The notes under the pieces: model-generated | The model's input: the letters and a program-made list of their open reading frames with translations, nothing else | Databases searched by the model: none | What the model was told of the DNA's origin: nothing | Position numbers and translations under genes: made by a program | Assembly (NCBI GenBank): GCA_017999365.1 | Contig: JAGNLW010000004.1 | Span: 1 to 64,000 of the forward strand | Origin: Candidatus Aminicenantota bacterium | Lineage (GTDB): Bacteria > Acidobacteriota > Aminicenantia > Aminicenantales > Saccharicenantaceae | Direction: 5' to 3' | Length of the DNA: 64,000 nt | In this document: one piece after another, positions 16,801-26,232 of the stretch | How positions within the stretch are numbered: the first letter of the stretch is position 1 | How the letters are laid out: the number at the start of each line of letters is the position of its first letter

Positions 16801-17382
16801 TCACTCTCCCGGCACCCGGTTGAAGAAGGCGACTTCGTCGAAGCCCTTGCGCGGCGGCTCGCGCTGAGGCCTCTTCTCGGCATAGCCGAGCGGCATCATG
16901 GCCACGATCTTGAACTTGCGCGGCAGGCGCAGGACCTTGCGGACGCGCCGGTAGTTGATCCAGCCCAGCCAGCACGTGGCCAGGCCGAGCTCTTCGGCCT
17001 GGAGGACGATGTGCTCGCCGGCGATGCCCATGTCGACGAGATAGTAGGGCACCTTCTGGAAGCGGGCCCCGAGATGGTGGGCGACGAGGTGCCGTTTGGC
17101 CAGCAGGACGAGCAGGACGGGGGCCTTGGCGGCGAACTTCGTGACGGAGTAGAGGCCGGAGAAGGCCGCCGCGGCCAGCTCCGCCTTGAGGGCCGGTTCG
17201 TCGACGACGACGATGCGGCAGGGCTGGGCGTTGTGGGCCGAGGGGGCCAGGCGCGCGGCCTCGAGGCAGGCCCGGAGCTTCCACGACTCCACCGGCGTCT
17301 CGAGGTAGCGGCGGATGCTCCGCCGGCCCCGCAGGATCCTCTGGAAGGGCGTCGGTCCGCCCGGCGCGTTCTCTTCGGTCAT
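16801..17382 (-). CDS. Nitroreductase family protein (FMN-dependent)
   Basis: A 193-residue protein with the family N-terminal FMN-binding pattern RRSIRRYLETPV and then APSAHNAQP near residues 45-53. The later segment LGLATCWLGWINYRRV is the second FMN/dimer region. Family members reduce nitro groups, quinones or related substrates with NAD(P)H, and the natural substrate is not evident. The gene lies 43 bp downstream of the M24 peptidase and is coupled to the metallophosphoesterase that follows. Confidence 0.88.
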   Translation of the reverse strand: MTEENAPGGPTPFQRILRGRRSIRRYLETPVESWKLRACLEAARLAPSAHNAQPCRIVVVDEPALKAELAAAAFSGLYSVTKFAAKAPVLLVLLAKRHLVAHHLGARFQKVPYYLVDMGIAGEHIVLQAEELGLATCWLGWINYRRVRKVLRLPRKFKIVAMMPLGYAEKRPQREPPRKGFDEVAFFNRVPGE

Positions 17383-17425
17383 TCCCTTATCCCTCCCGCG
17401 ATAGCGGATCCCGCTCCCATGGCTT

Positions 17426-18757
17426 TCACCTGATCAGGATGAGCTCGGTCTGGCGCCGGTCGAGGAACCGGGCCCCGGCCTTGGTGAAGACGGCGTCCTG
17501 CTCGAGGGCGATCTGGACGTCCTGACCGGCCCATTCGGCGACGGCGTCGGTGATGTTGAGCTCGATGGAATAGACGGTGTCGGCGAAGAGCGGATAGTCG
17601 CCGTCGCCGGGGACGCCGCCCTGCTTGTCCCACAGGCCGATGGTCGGGCCGGCGGCGTGCCCGTGGACGCCGAGGGGATGGGTGTAGATACTCGGCCGGA
17701 GGCCCTCGTCCTTGGCCTTCCTGAGGGCCGACGCCAGGACCTGGTTCCCGGTCAGGCCCTCCTTCATCTCGCCCAGGAGGATGTCCTGGAGACGGTTGCC
17801 CTTGGCCAGGGCGGCCTTGAGCCCGGCCGGGGCGTCGGTCTCGCCGGGCATCAGGACGTAGGCGAGCTGCTGGGTGTCCGTGTTGAGGCGGAGATAATGG
17901 ATCCCGATGTCGCAGTGCAGGAGATCGCCGGGATGGATGACCGGGCTGTCCCCCTGGGGACTCGACTTGGGCCGCTGGAGGGAGATGCCGGGATTGAACC
18001 AGGTCGTCTGGCCGAGCGAGCGGAACTTCTCCCAGATCCACCACTCGACGTCGGCCGTCGTCGTGACGCCCGGCGTGATGACGGCCGGCGAGAAGGCCTC
18101 GGCGATGACGGCGTGGGCCACGGAGCAGATGCGGTCGTAGACCTCGATCTCCTCGGGCAGGCGCCGTTCGAGCCAGCCCACGGCCAGCCGCTCGGCCCCG
18201 ACGAGGCGCTTCGAGAGGTCGGGGCCCAGGGCCTGGACGAGCTTCTTCTTCAGGGACGCGGAGAGGCCGTCGCCGAAGGCGAAGACGTCCGACTCGTCGA
18301 TGCCGATGCGCTTGGGATCGCGCTCCCGGACGGCCTTGGCCAGGGCCTGCCACTGATCCTCATCCCCCGCCTTCCAGACGGTCGGGAAGAGCTTCCCGAC
18401 GCCGTAGCGGCTGACGGCGAAACGCTCGACGCCCTTGTCGCCGCCCCGGTCGGACATGACCAGGATGCTCAGCCGGCGGGCCGAGAGGCTGGCGAAGGGG
18501 ACGAGCGACAGGTAGACGGGATCCTCGTTGTACTCCCGGCAGATGACCAGCCACATGTCGATCTTCTCGCGGCGCATGAGCTCGGGCAGGAGCTTGTCGA
18601 GCCGCGCGGCCAGCCAGCCGTCGTAGACCGAGGCCTGGTCCTTGAGACCGAGCACGGCCGGGTACTGGCCGGCGGCCGCGGCCGGGGCCAGGGCCGCCGC
18701 GGCCAGGAGGAGGATGAGGGCGAGCCGCAGAGCGCGGGCCGGGCGGGATGGATTCAT
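17426..18757 (-). CDS. Secreted M24-family metallopeptidase (Xaa-Pro peptidase-like)
   Basis: A 443-residue protein with a clear signal peptide (about 1-29). The N-terminal creatinase-like domain is followed by a pita-bread domain whose five metal ligands are all present: Asp in LHCDIG, Asp in LNTDTQQ, His in THPLGVHGH, Glu in SIELNIT, and Glu in ALEQDAVF. The second His of HGH may bind substrate. It is predicted to cleave dipeptides or Xaa-Pro bonds outside the cytoplasm. The start follows AAAGGAG at a good distance. Confidence 0.88.
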   Translation of the reverse strand: MNPSRPARALRLALILLLAAAALAPAAAAGQYPAVLGLKDQASVYDGWLAARLDKLLPELMRREKIDMWLVICREYNEDPVYLSLVPFASLSARRLSILVMSDRGGDKGVERFAVSRYGVGKLFPTVWKAGDEDQWQALAKAVRERDPKRIGIDESDVFAFGDGLSASLKKKLVQALGPDLSKRLVGAERLAVGWLERRLPEEIEVYDRICSVAHAVIAEAFSPAVITPGVTTTADVEWWIWEKFRSLGQTTWFNPGISLQRPKSSPQGDSPVIHPGDLLHCDIGIHYLRLNTDTQQLAYVLMPGETDAPAGLKAALAKGNRLQDILLGEMKEGLTGNQVLASALRKAKDEGLRPSIYTHPLGVHGHAAGPTIGLWDKQGGVPGDGDYPLFADTVYSIELNITDAVAEWAGQDVQIALEQDAVFTKAGARFLDRRQTELILIR

Positions 18758-18807
18758 GTGGTCTCCTTTCTGCGCGTCGTGCCGGCAGGCTGTCCGGAGT
18801 CCCTATA

Positions 18808-18834
18808 ACTATAACAAATCGGGCCCGGTCGCAA
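18808..18834 (-). promoter_or_regulatory. Possible promoter for the M24 peptidase operon
   Basis: On the minus strand, TTGCGA (complement of 18829-18834) and TATAGT (complement of 18808-18813) are separated by a short 15-bp spacer. Further TATA-like boxes follow directly. The region 18758-18945 between this gene and the divergent lipoprotein holds no gene, only promoters. Confidence 0.4.
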
Positions 18835-18850
18835 GACGGCGCCGGCCCGA

Positions 18851-18880
18851 TTGCCGGCCGGCCGGGGAAAGTGGTATAGT
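18851..18880 (+). promoter_or_regulatory. Promoter for the lipoprotein gene
   Basis: TTGCCG (18851-18856) and TATAGT (18875-18880) are separated by 18 bp, and the -10 is extended by TGG. The leader is about 60 nt and ends in a GGAGG ribosome binding site before the ATG at 18946. Confidence 0.55.
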
Positions 18881-18945
18881 CCGGCCGTGAACCGATCGGA
18901 TGGGGAATTCGTATCCCATTGAGAATCCCGTAGGAGGTCCCGTCC

Positions 18946-19968
18946 ATGAAAAGAACCGCCGTCCTGTCCCTCGCCGTCGTCCTGGCTTTCGCCCTGGCCG
19001 CCTGCGCCCCGTCCGGCGGCCTCAAGACCGGAGCCGCGGCCGGCGAATCCCTGATCAAGCTCCTGCCCAAGTCGACCATGGGCGTCGTGGCTGTCGACGT
19101 GGCCCGGGCGATGTCGACCGAGGCCGCCAAGAAGGCCCTCGACGATCCCCAGGCCAAGGCCAAGTACGACGAGTTCGTGGCCATGACCGGCATCGACCCG
19201 ATGAAGGACATCTCCTACTTCGGGTTCGGCCTCAGCGGCGCCGCCGACGGGCCGGCCGCCGGAGCGGAGGGCGGCCTCGTCCTCACGATGACCTACGACA
19301 AGGCCAAGCTCCTCGCGCTCATGAAGGAGAAGGCCCCGGAGGTCAAGGAAGAGACGTACAACGGCGTCTCCGTCTACACGAACCTCGACGGCGCCGAAGG
19401 CAAGCAGACCACGGCCGCGGCCTTCCTCGACGCCACGCACATCGTCGCCGGCAGCGCCAAGGGCGTCCGGGCCATCATCGACGTCCACCAGAAGAAGGCC
19501 GAGTCCGCGGCCAAGAACGCCGAGCTGGCCGCCGTCGTCAAGAAGGCCGACAAGTCCGGCCTGGCCTGGGGCGCGTTCGCCCTCCCCAAGGAGCTCATGC
19601 AGAAGGCCCTGGCCTCCTCGCCCCAGCTCCAGGTCCTCGAGGGCGTCACCGGCCTGACGATGGCCTTCGACTACCGGTTGGCCGAATTCACGGCCGATAT
19701 CCGGGCCCTCGGCGGCACCGAGGAGCAGAACGAGAAGCTGGCCTCGACGCTCAACGGCTTCAAGGCCCTCGGGGCCATGGCCGCCGCCCAGGAGCCTCTG
19801 GCCGGCGAAGCCCTCGAGGCCGTCGACATCCACTCCGGCGGGGACCACACCCAGATCCTCATCACCCTGCCCCAGGAGCTGCTGGACAAGCTCGGGAAGA
19901 TGGCCCAGGCCAAGGCCGGCGACCTCATCAAGGTCAAGAAGGACGAACCCGCCGCGGAGATCAAGTAA
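18946..19968 (+). CDS. Lipoprotein of unknown function
   Basis: A 340-residue protein with a lipoprotein signal: hydrophobic residues 5-18 then the lipobox LAAC with Cys19. The mature part has two alternating beta-strand/helix halves and the pattern 'KSTMGVVAVDVARAM' near its start, recalling substrate-free DUF3352-like bacterial lipoproteins, but I cannot name a family with certainty. It is rich in Lys and Ala with no catalytic motif visible. It is monocistronic with its own promoter and a GGAGG ribosome binding site, and converges on the ABC permease. Confidence 0.8.
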   Translation: MKRTAVLSLAVVLAFALAACAPSGGLKTGAAAGESLIKLLPKSTMGVVAVDVARAMSTEAAKKALDDPQAKAKYDEFVAMTGIDPMKDISYFGFGLSGAADGPAAGAEGGLVLTMTYDKAKLLALMKEKAPEVKEETYNGVSVYTNLDGAEGKQTTAAAFLDATHIVAGSAKGVRAIIDVHQKKAESAAKNAELAAVVKKADKSGLAWGAFALPKELMQKALASSPQLQVLEGVTGLTMAFDYRLAEFTADIRALGGTEEQNEKLASTLNGFKALGAMAAAQEPLAGEALEAVDIHSGGDHTQILITLPQELLDKLGKMAQAKAGDLIKVKKDEPAAEIK

Positions 19969-19980
19969 GGCCGGGCGGCC

Positions 19981-20781
19981 CTACTCCTCGTAGAGGTATT
20001 CTTTCGTCCGGAAGAGAAGGCAGGCCAGGCCCAGGAAGACGGCCGTGAGGGCCGCCAGGGCCAGCACGGCCAGGAGCGGCGGCGTCGGCTCCAACCGGAA
20101 GAGCAGCAGGGCCACGCCGCGACCCCCTCCGCCGCCGACGATCCCCGCCGGCCGGTACGGCAGGAGGGATTTCAGGTAGTGGACGAGGGAGAACCTCTGC
20201 GTCGAGCCGGGGAAATACTGGATGATGTTCTCCCAGCCGAAGCCGAAGATGAGCCCGACGATGATCGCCTTCTTGAGGAGCGCCCCCAGGAAAGTGAAGA
20301 AGGCCGTATAGGCCAGGATGCCCAGACCGAGGACGCCGAGATAGCGCAGGAAGGTCAGGTAGAGGGACGGGTCGGCGAGCCGGGGGGCGTTGAGGACGAA
20401 GAAAGACACCCCCAGCCCGACGCCCACGAGAGCGAACATCAGCAGGGCGTAGGCCGCGAACTTCCCCAGGACCACGGCCGGCTTGGGCACGGGCCGGGTG
20501 ACGAGGTAGCCCAGGGTGCGGTTCTCGACCTCCTCGGCCACGACGGACGTGCCGTAGAAAAGGGCCAGGATGACGACGTAGAGCTGGAGGAAGAAGACCA
20601 TCAGGATCTCGGTGAAGACGGCGGCCATGTCGCCCGACCGTCCCCGCAGGAAGATCCGGGCCACGACGGCCAGCACGACCGGGAACAGCCCCAGCAGGGC
20701 CAGGGCCCGGGTCTTGCCCGTCTTGAGGCCGAGCGGGAAGAAGACGCCGAAGACGCGGGCGGCGGGTCCTCCAACGTTCAT
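19981..20781 (-). CDS. ABC-2 type transporter permease (second pair)
   Basis: A 266-residue integral membrane protein with about six hydrophobic segments. The first cytosolic part is followed by the ABC-2 pattern VVAEEVENRTLGYLVTRPV near residues 77-95, where the permease contacts its ATPase. It is the last gene of a four-gene minus-strand ABC operon and lies 1 bp after the ATPase at 20783. The cargo cannot be deduced. Confidence 0.85.
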   Translation of the reverse strand: MNVGGPAARVFGVFFPLGLKTGKTRALALLGLFPVVLAVVARIFLRGRSGDMAAVFTEILMVFFLQLYVVILALFYGTSVVAEEVENRTLGYLVTRPVPKPAVVLGKFAAYALLMFALVGVGLGVSFFVLNAPRLADPSLYLTFLRYLGVLGLGILAYTAFFTFLGALLKKAIIVGLIFGFGWENIIQYFPGSTQRFSLVHYLKSLLPYRPAGIVGGGGGRGVALLLFRLEPTPPLLAVLALAALTAVFLGLACLLFRTKEYLYEE

Positions 20782-20782
20782 G

Positions 20783-21709
20783 TCACTTCCCCACCAGGTA
20801 TTCGAAGACGGCCTGGAGGTTGTCGTCGGGCGACGAGATCTCCTCGACCTCGATCCCGGCCTCCAGGACCGCCCCGGTCAGCCGGCCGAAGAACTCGTCC
20901 CGCCGGTGCGTCTCCACGACGAGGGTCCGGCCGTCGGCGCCGAAGGTCATCTTCTGGATCGAGGCGTCGCCGACGAAACGCGCCGCCAGGCCCCGGGGAT
21001 CGCTCGAGCGGACCGAGATCTGGTGCGGGTGGGCCTCGATGAGCTCGCGGATGAAGGGCACGTCCCCCTCGGCCAGGACCCGGCCCTGATGGATGAGGAC
21101 GACCCGCGAGGTCAGGGCCTCGATCTCGGGCAGGACGTGGCTCGAGACGAGGATGGTCCGGCCCTCCTTCTTGAAGTCCTTGATGAGGCGGATGAGCTTG
21201 CGCTTGCCGAGCGGGTCGAGCCCGCTCATGGGCTCGTCCAGGATGACGATGCCGGGGTCGTGGGCCACGGCCTGGGCGAACTTGACCCGTTGGCGCATGC
21301 CCCGGCTGTAGCCGCGGATGAGCCGGTCCTTGTCCTTGCCCAGGTCGACCAGCTCGAGCGACCGGGCGGCCCGGTCGCGGGCCTCGGCCTTCGGGAAGCC
21401 GTGCAGGCGCATCAGGCCGGCCACGAACTCGAAGCCGGTCATGTCCTCGTAGAAGACGTCGTGCTCGGGGCAGAACCCGATCGCCCGGAACAGCTCCGGC
21501 GCATTCCAGGTCCGCCGGCCGCGGACGGTGACCGTGCCCAGGTCAGTCCGGAGCTGGCCGGTTACGAGCTTCATGAAGGTCGACTTGCCGGCCCCGTTCG
21601 GGCCGAGCAGGCCGGTGATGCCCTCCTCGACCGTCAGGCTGACCTCGTTGAGGCCGAGGACGTTGCCGTAGTATTTGGACAGCCGGTCGGCGGCGATGAC
21701 GGCGCTCAC
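20783..21709 (-). CDS. ABC transporter ATP-binding protein (second pair)
   Basis: A 308-residue ATPase. Motifs are Walker A GPNGAGKST, a signature variant YSRGMRQRV, Walker B IVILDEPMSGLDP and the switch His in SSHV. The C-terminal 85 residues form the extra domain usual in ABC-2 exporters of this size. I chose the GTG at 21709 because it overlaps the permease stop as GTGA and keeps the standard N-terminus; an upstream ATG is not needed. It pairs with the permease at 19981-20781. Confidence 0.88.
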   Translation of the reverse strand: MSAVIAADRLSKYYGNVLGLNEVSLTVEEGITGLLGPNGAGKSTFMKLVTGQLRTDLGTVTVRGRRTWNAPELFRAIGFCPEHDVFYEDMTGFEFVAGLMRLHGFPKAEARDRAARSLELVDLGKDKDRLIRGYSRGMRQRVKFAQAVAHDPGIVILDEPMSGLDPLGKRKLIRLIKDFKKEGRTILVSSHVLPEIEALTSRVVLIHQGRVLAEGDVPFIRELIEAHPHQISVRSSDPRGLAARFVGDASIQKMTFGADGRTLVVETHRRDEFFGRLTGAVLEAGIEVEEISSPDDNLQAVFEYLVGK

Positions 21710-22581
21710 TTGATGACCTCGACGCCGCGGATCTTCCGGTCGAGGACGACGAGCGACAGAGCGCCGATGGCCGCCAGGACCGCGAACGACCAGACGGGCG
21801 GCACGGCCAGCGGGGGCTTGGTGCCGAAGAAGACGGACCCGGCCTGCTGGATGTTGGCCCGGAGGGAGAACAGGCCCATATAAGGCGTCCGGAAGATGCC
21901 GGTCAGGATGCCGGACAGGATGTCGGAGAAGAGATAGGTCGTGAAGACGAGGATGGAGACGTAGCGGGAGTTGCGGCTCGAGGCCGAGAGGAGCATGAAT
22001 AAGAGGGCGAAGAAGACGGCCAGGAAGACGGCGTAGCCCAGGATGCCCAGGGGCAGGAGCGGGTAGGCGGCCAGGAACCGTAAGTTCCCGGCGAAGACGA
22101 GCTTGAAGGCGACGAGAAGGAGCCAGGGCAGCCCGGCCAGGGCCAAGACGAAGAAGGCCACGACCGACATCTTGCCGACGATATAGTCCTTCTTGGAGAG
22201 AGGCCGGGAGAAATAGAGCTGGAGCGAGTTGTGCTTGAGGTCGTCGGCGACCAGGCCCGAGGCGGCGAAGACGAGGACGATGAGCAGGAGGAAGAGGAAG
22301 GGCGGATTGACGAGGAAGGTCCGGAAGTAGGCGGGATCGATCCGCAGCAGGGCCCGGTTGCTCTGGACCAGGGCCTTGAAGTCCTCCAGCCGCTCGGAGA
22401 CGTACAGGCCGCCCAGGGCGAAGAAGGCCGGCAGGAAGCCGCCGGCGAAGAAGAACCGGAAGGCCTTCTTGCGGAAGGCCAGCCGGATGCCGGTCCGGGT
22501 GATCGGCCACCAGGGCCGGCGGCGCTCGACGAGCCGGCCGTCCCAGTGGGCGTAGCCCTTCTCGCGGACGACGGCCATCAC
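21706..22581 (-). CDS. ABC-2 type transporter permease (first pair)
   Basis: A 291-residue protein with a charged N-terminus of about 40 residues and six or more membrane segments. It contains the ABC-2 element VADDLKHNSLQLYFSRPLSK near residues 110-129. It overlaps both neighbouring ATPase genes by 4 bp, so the four ABC genes are likely made in fixed ratio. It pairs with the ATPase at 22578-23489. Confidence 0.85.
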   Translation of the reverse strand: MMAVVREKGYAHWDGRLVERRRPWWPITRTGIRLAFRKKAFRFFFAGGFLPAFFALGGLYVSERLEDFKALVQSNRALLRIDPAYFRTFLVNPPFLFLLLIVLVFAASGLVADDLKHNSLQLYFSRPLSKKDYIVGKMSVVAFFVLALAGLPWLLLVAFKLVFAGNLRFLAAYPLLPLGILGYAVFLAVFFALLFMLLSASSRNSRYVSILVFTTYLFSDILSGILTGIFRTPYMGLFSLRANIQQAGSVFFGTKPPLAVPPVWSFAVLAAIGALSLVVLDRKIRGVEVIK

Positions 22582-23489
22582 TCCACCCCCACGACGCCGG
22601 CGAAGAGGTCCTCGAGCGAGGTCCGGCTCTTGACGAAATAGCGGATCTGGGCGCCGGTCCGGGCGGCCGCCCGGAAGACGTCCATGCGGTCGCTCGCTTC
22701 CGGCATGTAGACCTTGATCAGGCCGTCCTCGGTCTCGTCGACCCGGCTGCCGCCGGCCTCGAGCTCTTTGCGGAACAGGCCCGCGTCGCCCTTGACGCGG
22801 ACCTCGTAGAGGCTGTACTGGATGGCCCGCAGGTCGGCCATGCGGCCCTCGGCGGCGACCTTGCCCTGCTTGAGGATGACGACCGTCTCGCAGAGCGACT
22901 CGATGTCGTCGAGGATGTGGGACGACAGCAGGACCTGGATGGACCGGTTCGCGGCGATGTCCCGGATGAGCTCCAGGACCTCGGCCCGGCCGGTCGGATC
23001 GAGGTTCGAGGTCGGCTCGTCGAGGAACAGGACCTTGGGATCGTGGACCAGGGCCTGGGCCAGTTTGAGGCGCTGCTTCATGCCGGCCGAATAGGTGTCG
23101 AGCAGGCGGTAGCGGGCCTCCTCGAGGCCGACGTAGAAGAGGACCTCGTGGGCCCGTTTCATGGCCTCGCGGCGGGGCATGCCCGAGAGCTCGCCGAAAT
23201 AGGCCGTGAAGGTCACGGCGTCCATGCCGGGGACGAAGCAGTCGCTCTCCGGCATGTAGCCCACGGAGCGGCGGATCATGGCCCGGTCGCGGCGGATGTC
23301 GAAGTCCAGGACCTTGCCCTCCCCTCTCTCGGGGACGAGGAAGCCGAGCAGGATGCGCAGCAGGGTGCTCTTGCCGGCCCCGTTCGGCCCGAGCAGGCCG
23401 ACCGCGCCCGCGCCGAGGCTCGCGGTCACGCCGTCGAGGGCGACGACCCGGCCGTAGCGGAAGTGGATGTCCTTGACCTCGATGCTCAT
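22578..23489 (-). CDS. ABC transporter ATP-binding protein (first pair)
   Basis: A 303-residue ATPase with Walker A GPNGAGKST near residue 35, a signature variant YSAGMKQRL, Walker B VLFLDEPTSNLDP and the switch region LSSHILDD. The C-terminal part from about residue 225 is a regulatory domain. It is the first gene of the four-gene ABC block. The gap of 53 bp to the M23 peptidase holds no clear promoter, so read-through from the deacylase/M23 genes is possible. Confidence 0.88.
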   Translation of the reverse strand: MSIEVKDIHFRYGRVVALDGVTASLGAGAVGLLGPNGAGKSTLLRILLGFLVPERGEGKVLDFDIRRDRAMIRRSVGYMPESDCFVPGMDAVTFTAYFGELSGMPRREAMKRAHEVLFYVGLEEARYRLLDTYSAGMKQRLKLAQALVHDPKVLFLDEPTSNLDPTGRAEVLELIRDIAANRSIQVLLSSHILDDIESLCETVVILKQGKVAAEGRMADLRAIQYSLYEVRVKGDAGLFRKELEAGGSRVDETEDGLIKVYMPEASDRMDVFRAAARTGAQIRYFVKSRTSLEDLFAGVVGVE

Positions 23490-23542
23490 GGAACGGCTAT
23501 GGTATTCTCAATGGTAGACGGAGCGCAAGCCGGAAAGTTCCC

Positions 23543-24460
23543 TCACAGCGGCAGCTTCAGCATGGCCTCGGGGTCGACGCGGGCCTCGAGGACCTTGAAC
23601 GACCAATGGAGATGCGGCCCCGTCGACCGCCCCGTCGAGCCGCACAGCCCGACCGTCGCGCCCTTGCGGACGGCCTCGCCGCGGCGGACCCGCAGCTCCG
23701 ACATGTGCCCGTAGGAGCTGAAGACGCCCAGGCCGTGGTCGATGATGACGGTCCTGCCCCCGAGGTAGAGGTCGCTGGCCAGGACCACCGTCCCGGCGTT
23801 GGCCGCCCGGATGGGCTCGCCGAGCGGGACCCGCAGGTCGAGCCCGGTGTGGAGCGACTGCAGGACGTTGTTGTTCAAGCGCCGTTGGCCGAAGTTCGGC
23901 CAGGCCGGGGCCTCGTGGGGCCGGACGAACGGGCCGTCCCCGCGCCACTCCGGGGTGACCACGCTCGTGGCCAGGGCGACGAGCTCGGACTCGCGTTTGA
24001 TGCGGGCCTGGACCGAGGCGGGCGGGGTGACGTAGTTCGGATCGAGGGTCAGCTTGGTCGAGGGAAAGGCCCGGGCGGCGACGGCGAGCTCGCGGCGGAC
24101 GTCCTCGACCCGGCCGCCCCGGCGGACGATCTTGACCTCGAGCAGGGCCGGGCCCGGCTTGGCCTGGACGTCGATGCCCATGAAGGCGAAGACCCCATTC
24201 CCGGATCGCTCCTTCGCGGAGCCGGGGGCCGGCCGCAGCTCGGCCGAACGGCCGAGGAGGCCGACCCGGGCCGACACGACCGTGCCGTCGTCCTCGAGGA
24301 AGACGAGGAGCGGCTCGCCCGGCCGCAGGTCCCGGTAGGTCAGCCGCACGACCGGTCCGGCGGGCGCGGCGGGAACTTGGGCCCGGAGGCCCGCCCCGGC
24401 CGCGGCCAGGAGCGTCAGCCATCCGGCCGCCCGCAGGGCGCGTCGCGGACGGTGGCTCAC
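23543..24460 (-). CDS. M23-family (LytM) metallopeptidase
   Basis: A 305-residue protein with a signal peptide (about 1-25, ending near LRAQ). The C-terminal 120 residues are a LytM domain with the zinc motif HTGLD (HxxxD) and the HLHW motif (HxH), so all zinc ligands are present. The N-terminal half is a beta-rich domain. It is predicted to cut peptidoglycan cross-bridges or act as a cell-wall endopeptidase. The GTG start at 24460 overlaps the deacylase stop as GTGA. Confidence 0.88.
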   Translation of the reverse strand: MSHRPRRALRAAGWLTLLAAAGAGLRAQVPAAPAGPVVRLTYRDLRPGEPLLVFLEDDGTVVSARVGLLGRSAELRPAPGSAKERSGNGVFAFMGIDVQAKPGPALLEVKIVRRGGRVEDVRRELAVAARAFPSTKLTLDPNYVTPPASVQARIKRESELVALATSVVTPEWRGDGPFVRPHEAPAWPNFGQRRLNNNVLQSLHTGLDLRVPLGEPIRAANAGTVVLASDLYLGGRTVIIDHGLGVFSSYGHMSELRVRRGEAVRKGATVGLCGSTGRSTGPHLHWSFKVLEARVDPEAMLKLPL

Positions 24461-26157
24461 GCCACCGCCCCGCGGGCGTCCTTCCTCAGGACCCGGCCGG
24501 GCAGCCGCCCGGTGTGTTCGCCGTCGGCGACGACGGCCTGGCCGTTGACGACGACGTGCCGGATCGCCTGGGGGTAGACGGCCGGTTCCTTGAACGTGGC
24601 CCGGTCGGCGACCGTGGCCGGGTCGAAGACGCAGAGGTCGGCGGCCCAGCCGACCTTGATCTGCCCTCGCCGGACGAAGCCCATGTGGGCCGCCGGCATG
24701 GCCGTCATCTTGCGGATCATCTCTTCGAGTGGCACGAGCTTGCGCTCGCGGACGTAACGCCCGAGGACCCGCGGGAAGGTCCCGTAATTGCGAGGATGGG
24801 GCTTGCCCTTGCTGAGCGGGCCGTAGGGGGCGATGGCCTCGGCGTCCGCGCCCACGCCGACATAGGGGCGGGACAGTATGCGTTCGAGGACGGCCTCGTC
24901 GCCGTAGAAGCTGATCATGCCGGCGTAGCCGCCTTCCTCGACGAGGAGGTCGCGCATGAAGGCGTAGGGCTCCTTGCCGGCCTTGGCCGAGGCCTCGACG
25001 ACGTTGAGGCCCTCGACCCAGCGGTTGGCCTCCGTGCCCACCGACGAGATGAGGACGGTCTCCCAGGTGCCGCGCTCGGCCAGCTCCTGGGCCATAGCCG
25101 CCCGCAGGCGGGCGTCGAGGGCCGGGTCCTTGAGCCGGGCCACGAAGGCCTCCGACGTCCCCTCGCGGGCCCAGAGCGGGAAGAGCAGCCCGAGCGTCGT
25201 CGCCCCGGCGATGTAGGGATAGCGGTCGCAGCGCAGGTCGACGCCCTCGGCCCGGGCTTTCTCCAGGTTGGCCAGCAGCGCGTCGAGCTTGGGCCAGTTG
25301 GCGGCGTCGCCGATCTTGAGGTGGGAGATCTGGAGCCGGACGGGCGCCTCGCGGGCGACGCGCAGGGCCTCGTCGACGGCCTCGAGGACGGCCCTGTCCT
25401 CGTTGCGCATGTGGGTCGCGTAGACGCCCCCGGCGGCGGCCGCCACCCGGCTGAGGGCGACGAGCTCCTCCGTCGAGGCGAAACTGCTGGGCGTGTATTC
25501 GAGGCCGGAGGACAGGCCCAGGGCCCCGCCGGCCATGGCCTCGGCGACCAGGGCCTTCATCCGCTCGAGATCGGCCGGCGAGGCGGGCCGGTCGTCGTAA
25601 CCCATGGCCGCGGCCCGGACCGTGCCGTTGCCGACGAAGGTCGAATAATTGAGGGCCGCGCCGGCGGCCTCGATCCGCGCCAGGAAGCCCCGGATGTCCG
25701 TCCAGCCAGCCGTCAGGCCGTACTCCCTGGCCAGCCGCCCGCTCATTTCCGCCGCGGCCTCTCCGGTCAGCGGGAAGGGCGAGCCGCCGCACTGACCGCT
25801 GACGAGGGTCGTCACCCCTTGGCGGACGGCGCTCTCGGCCCGGGGATTGACGAGCAGGGCCGTGTCGGTGTGGTCGTGAACGTCGACGAAGCCGGGCGAG
25901 ACGGCCAGACCGCGGGCGTCGACGACGGCCTTGGCCCGCGGGACGCGGATCCGGCCGATCTCGCGTATGGCCCCCCCGGCGATGCCGATGTCGGTCTCGA
26001 CGGGAGGACCGCCGGAGCCGTCGTAGACGGTCCCGCCGGCCACGACGAGGTCGAGGTCCTTGGCCTTGGAACAGCCTTGGAGGATCAGGCCGGAGCCGGC
26101 CGCGGAGACCGCGGCCGCCGTCTTCAGCGAGCTTCTCAGGAAGGCGCGTCGGTCCAT
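24457..26157 (-). CDS. N-acyl-D-amino-acid deacylase, exported lipoprotein
   Basis: A 566-residue amidohydrolase. The N-terminus has a twin-Arg motif (DRRAFLRSS) and a lipobox LQGC at about residue 29, so it may be a Tat-exported lipoprotein. The amidohydrolase motif DVHDHTD near residue 90 and the family Cys ligand in SGQCGGSPFP match D-aminoacylases. THMRNED and ISHLK supply further metal ligands. Family members remove acyl groups from N-acyl-D-amino acids. Coupling to a peptidoglycan peptidase suggests use of D-amino acids from cell wall or peptides. The ATG at 26157 has a GGAGG site 6 nt upstream. Confidence 0.88.
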   Translation of the reverse strand: MDRRAFLRSSLKTAAAVSAAGSGLILQGCSKAKDLDLVVAGGTVYDGSGGPPVETDIGIAGGAIREIGRIRVPRAKAVVDARGLAVSPGFVDVHDHTDTALLVNPRAESAVRQGVTTLVSGQCGGSPFPLTGEAAAEMSGRLAREYGLTAGWTDIRGFLARIEAAGAALNYSTFVGNGTVRAAAMGYDDRPASPADLERMKALVAEAMAGGALGLSSGLEYTPSSFASTEELVALSRVAAAAGGVYATHMRNEDRAVLEAVDEALRVAREAPVRLQISHLKIGDAANWPKLDALLANLEKARAEGVDLRCDRYPYIAGATTLGLLFPLWAREGTSEAFVARLKDPALDARLRAAMAQELAERGTWETVLISSVGTEANRWVEGLNVVEASAKAGKEPYAFMRDLLVEEGGYAGMISFYGDEAVLERILSRPYVGVGADAEAIAPYGPLSKGKPHPRNYGTFPRVLGRYVRERKLVPLEEMIRKMTAMPAAHMGFVRRGQIKVGWAADLCVFDPATVADRATFKEPAVYPQAIRHVVVNGQAVVADGEHTGRLPGRVLRKDARGAVA

Positions 26158-26232
26158 GGGTTCACCTCCCGGGCATGATAGTCCAAACGCCCCGTTCCGG
26201 GCAACAAGCGGCCGCGCCGGCGGGCGGCCGGT

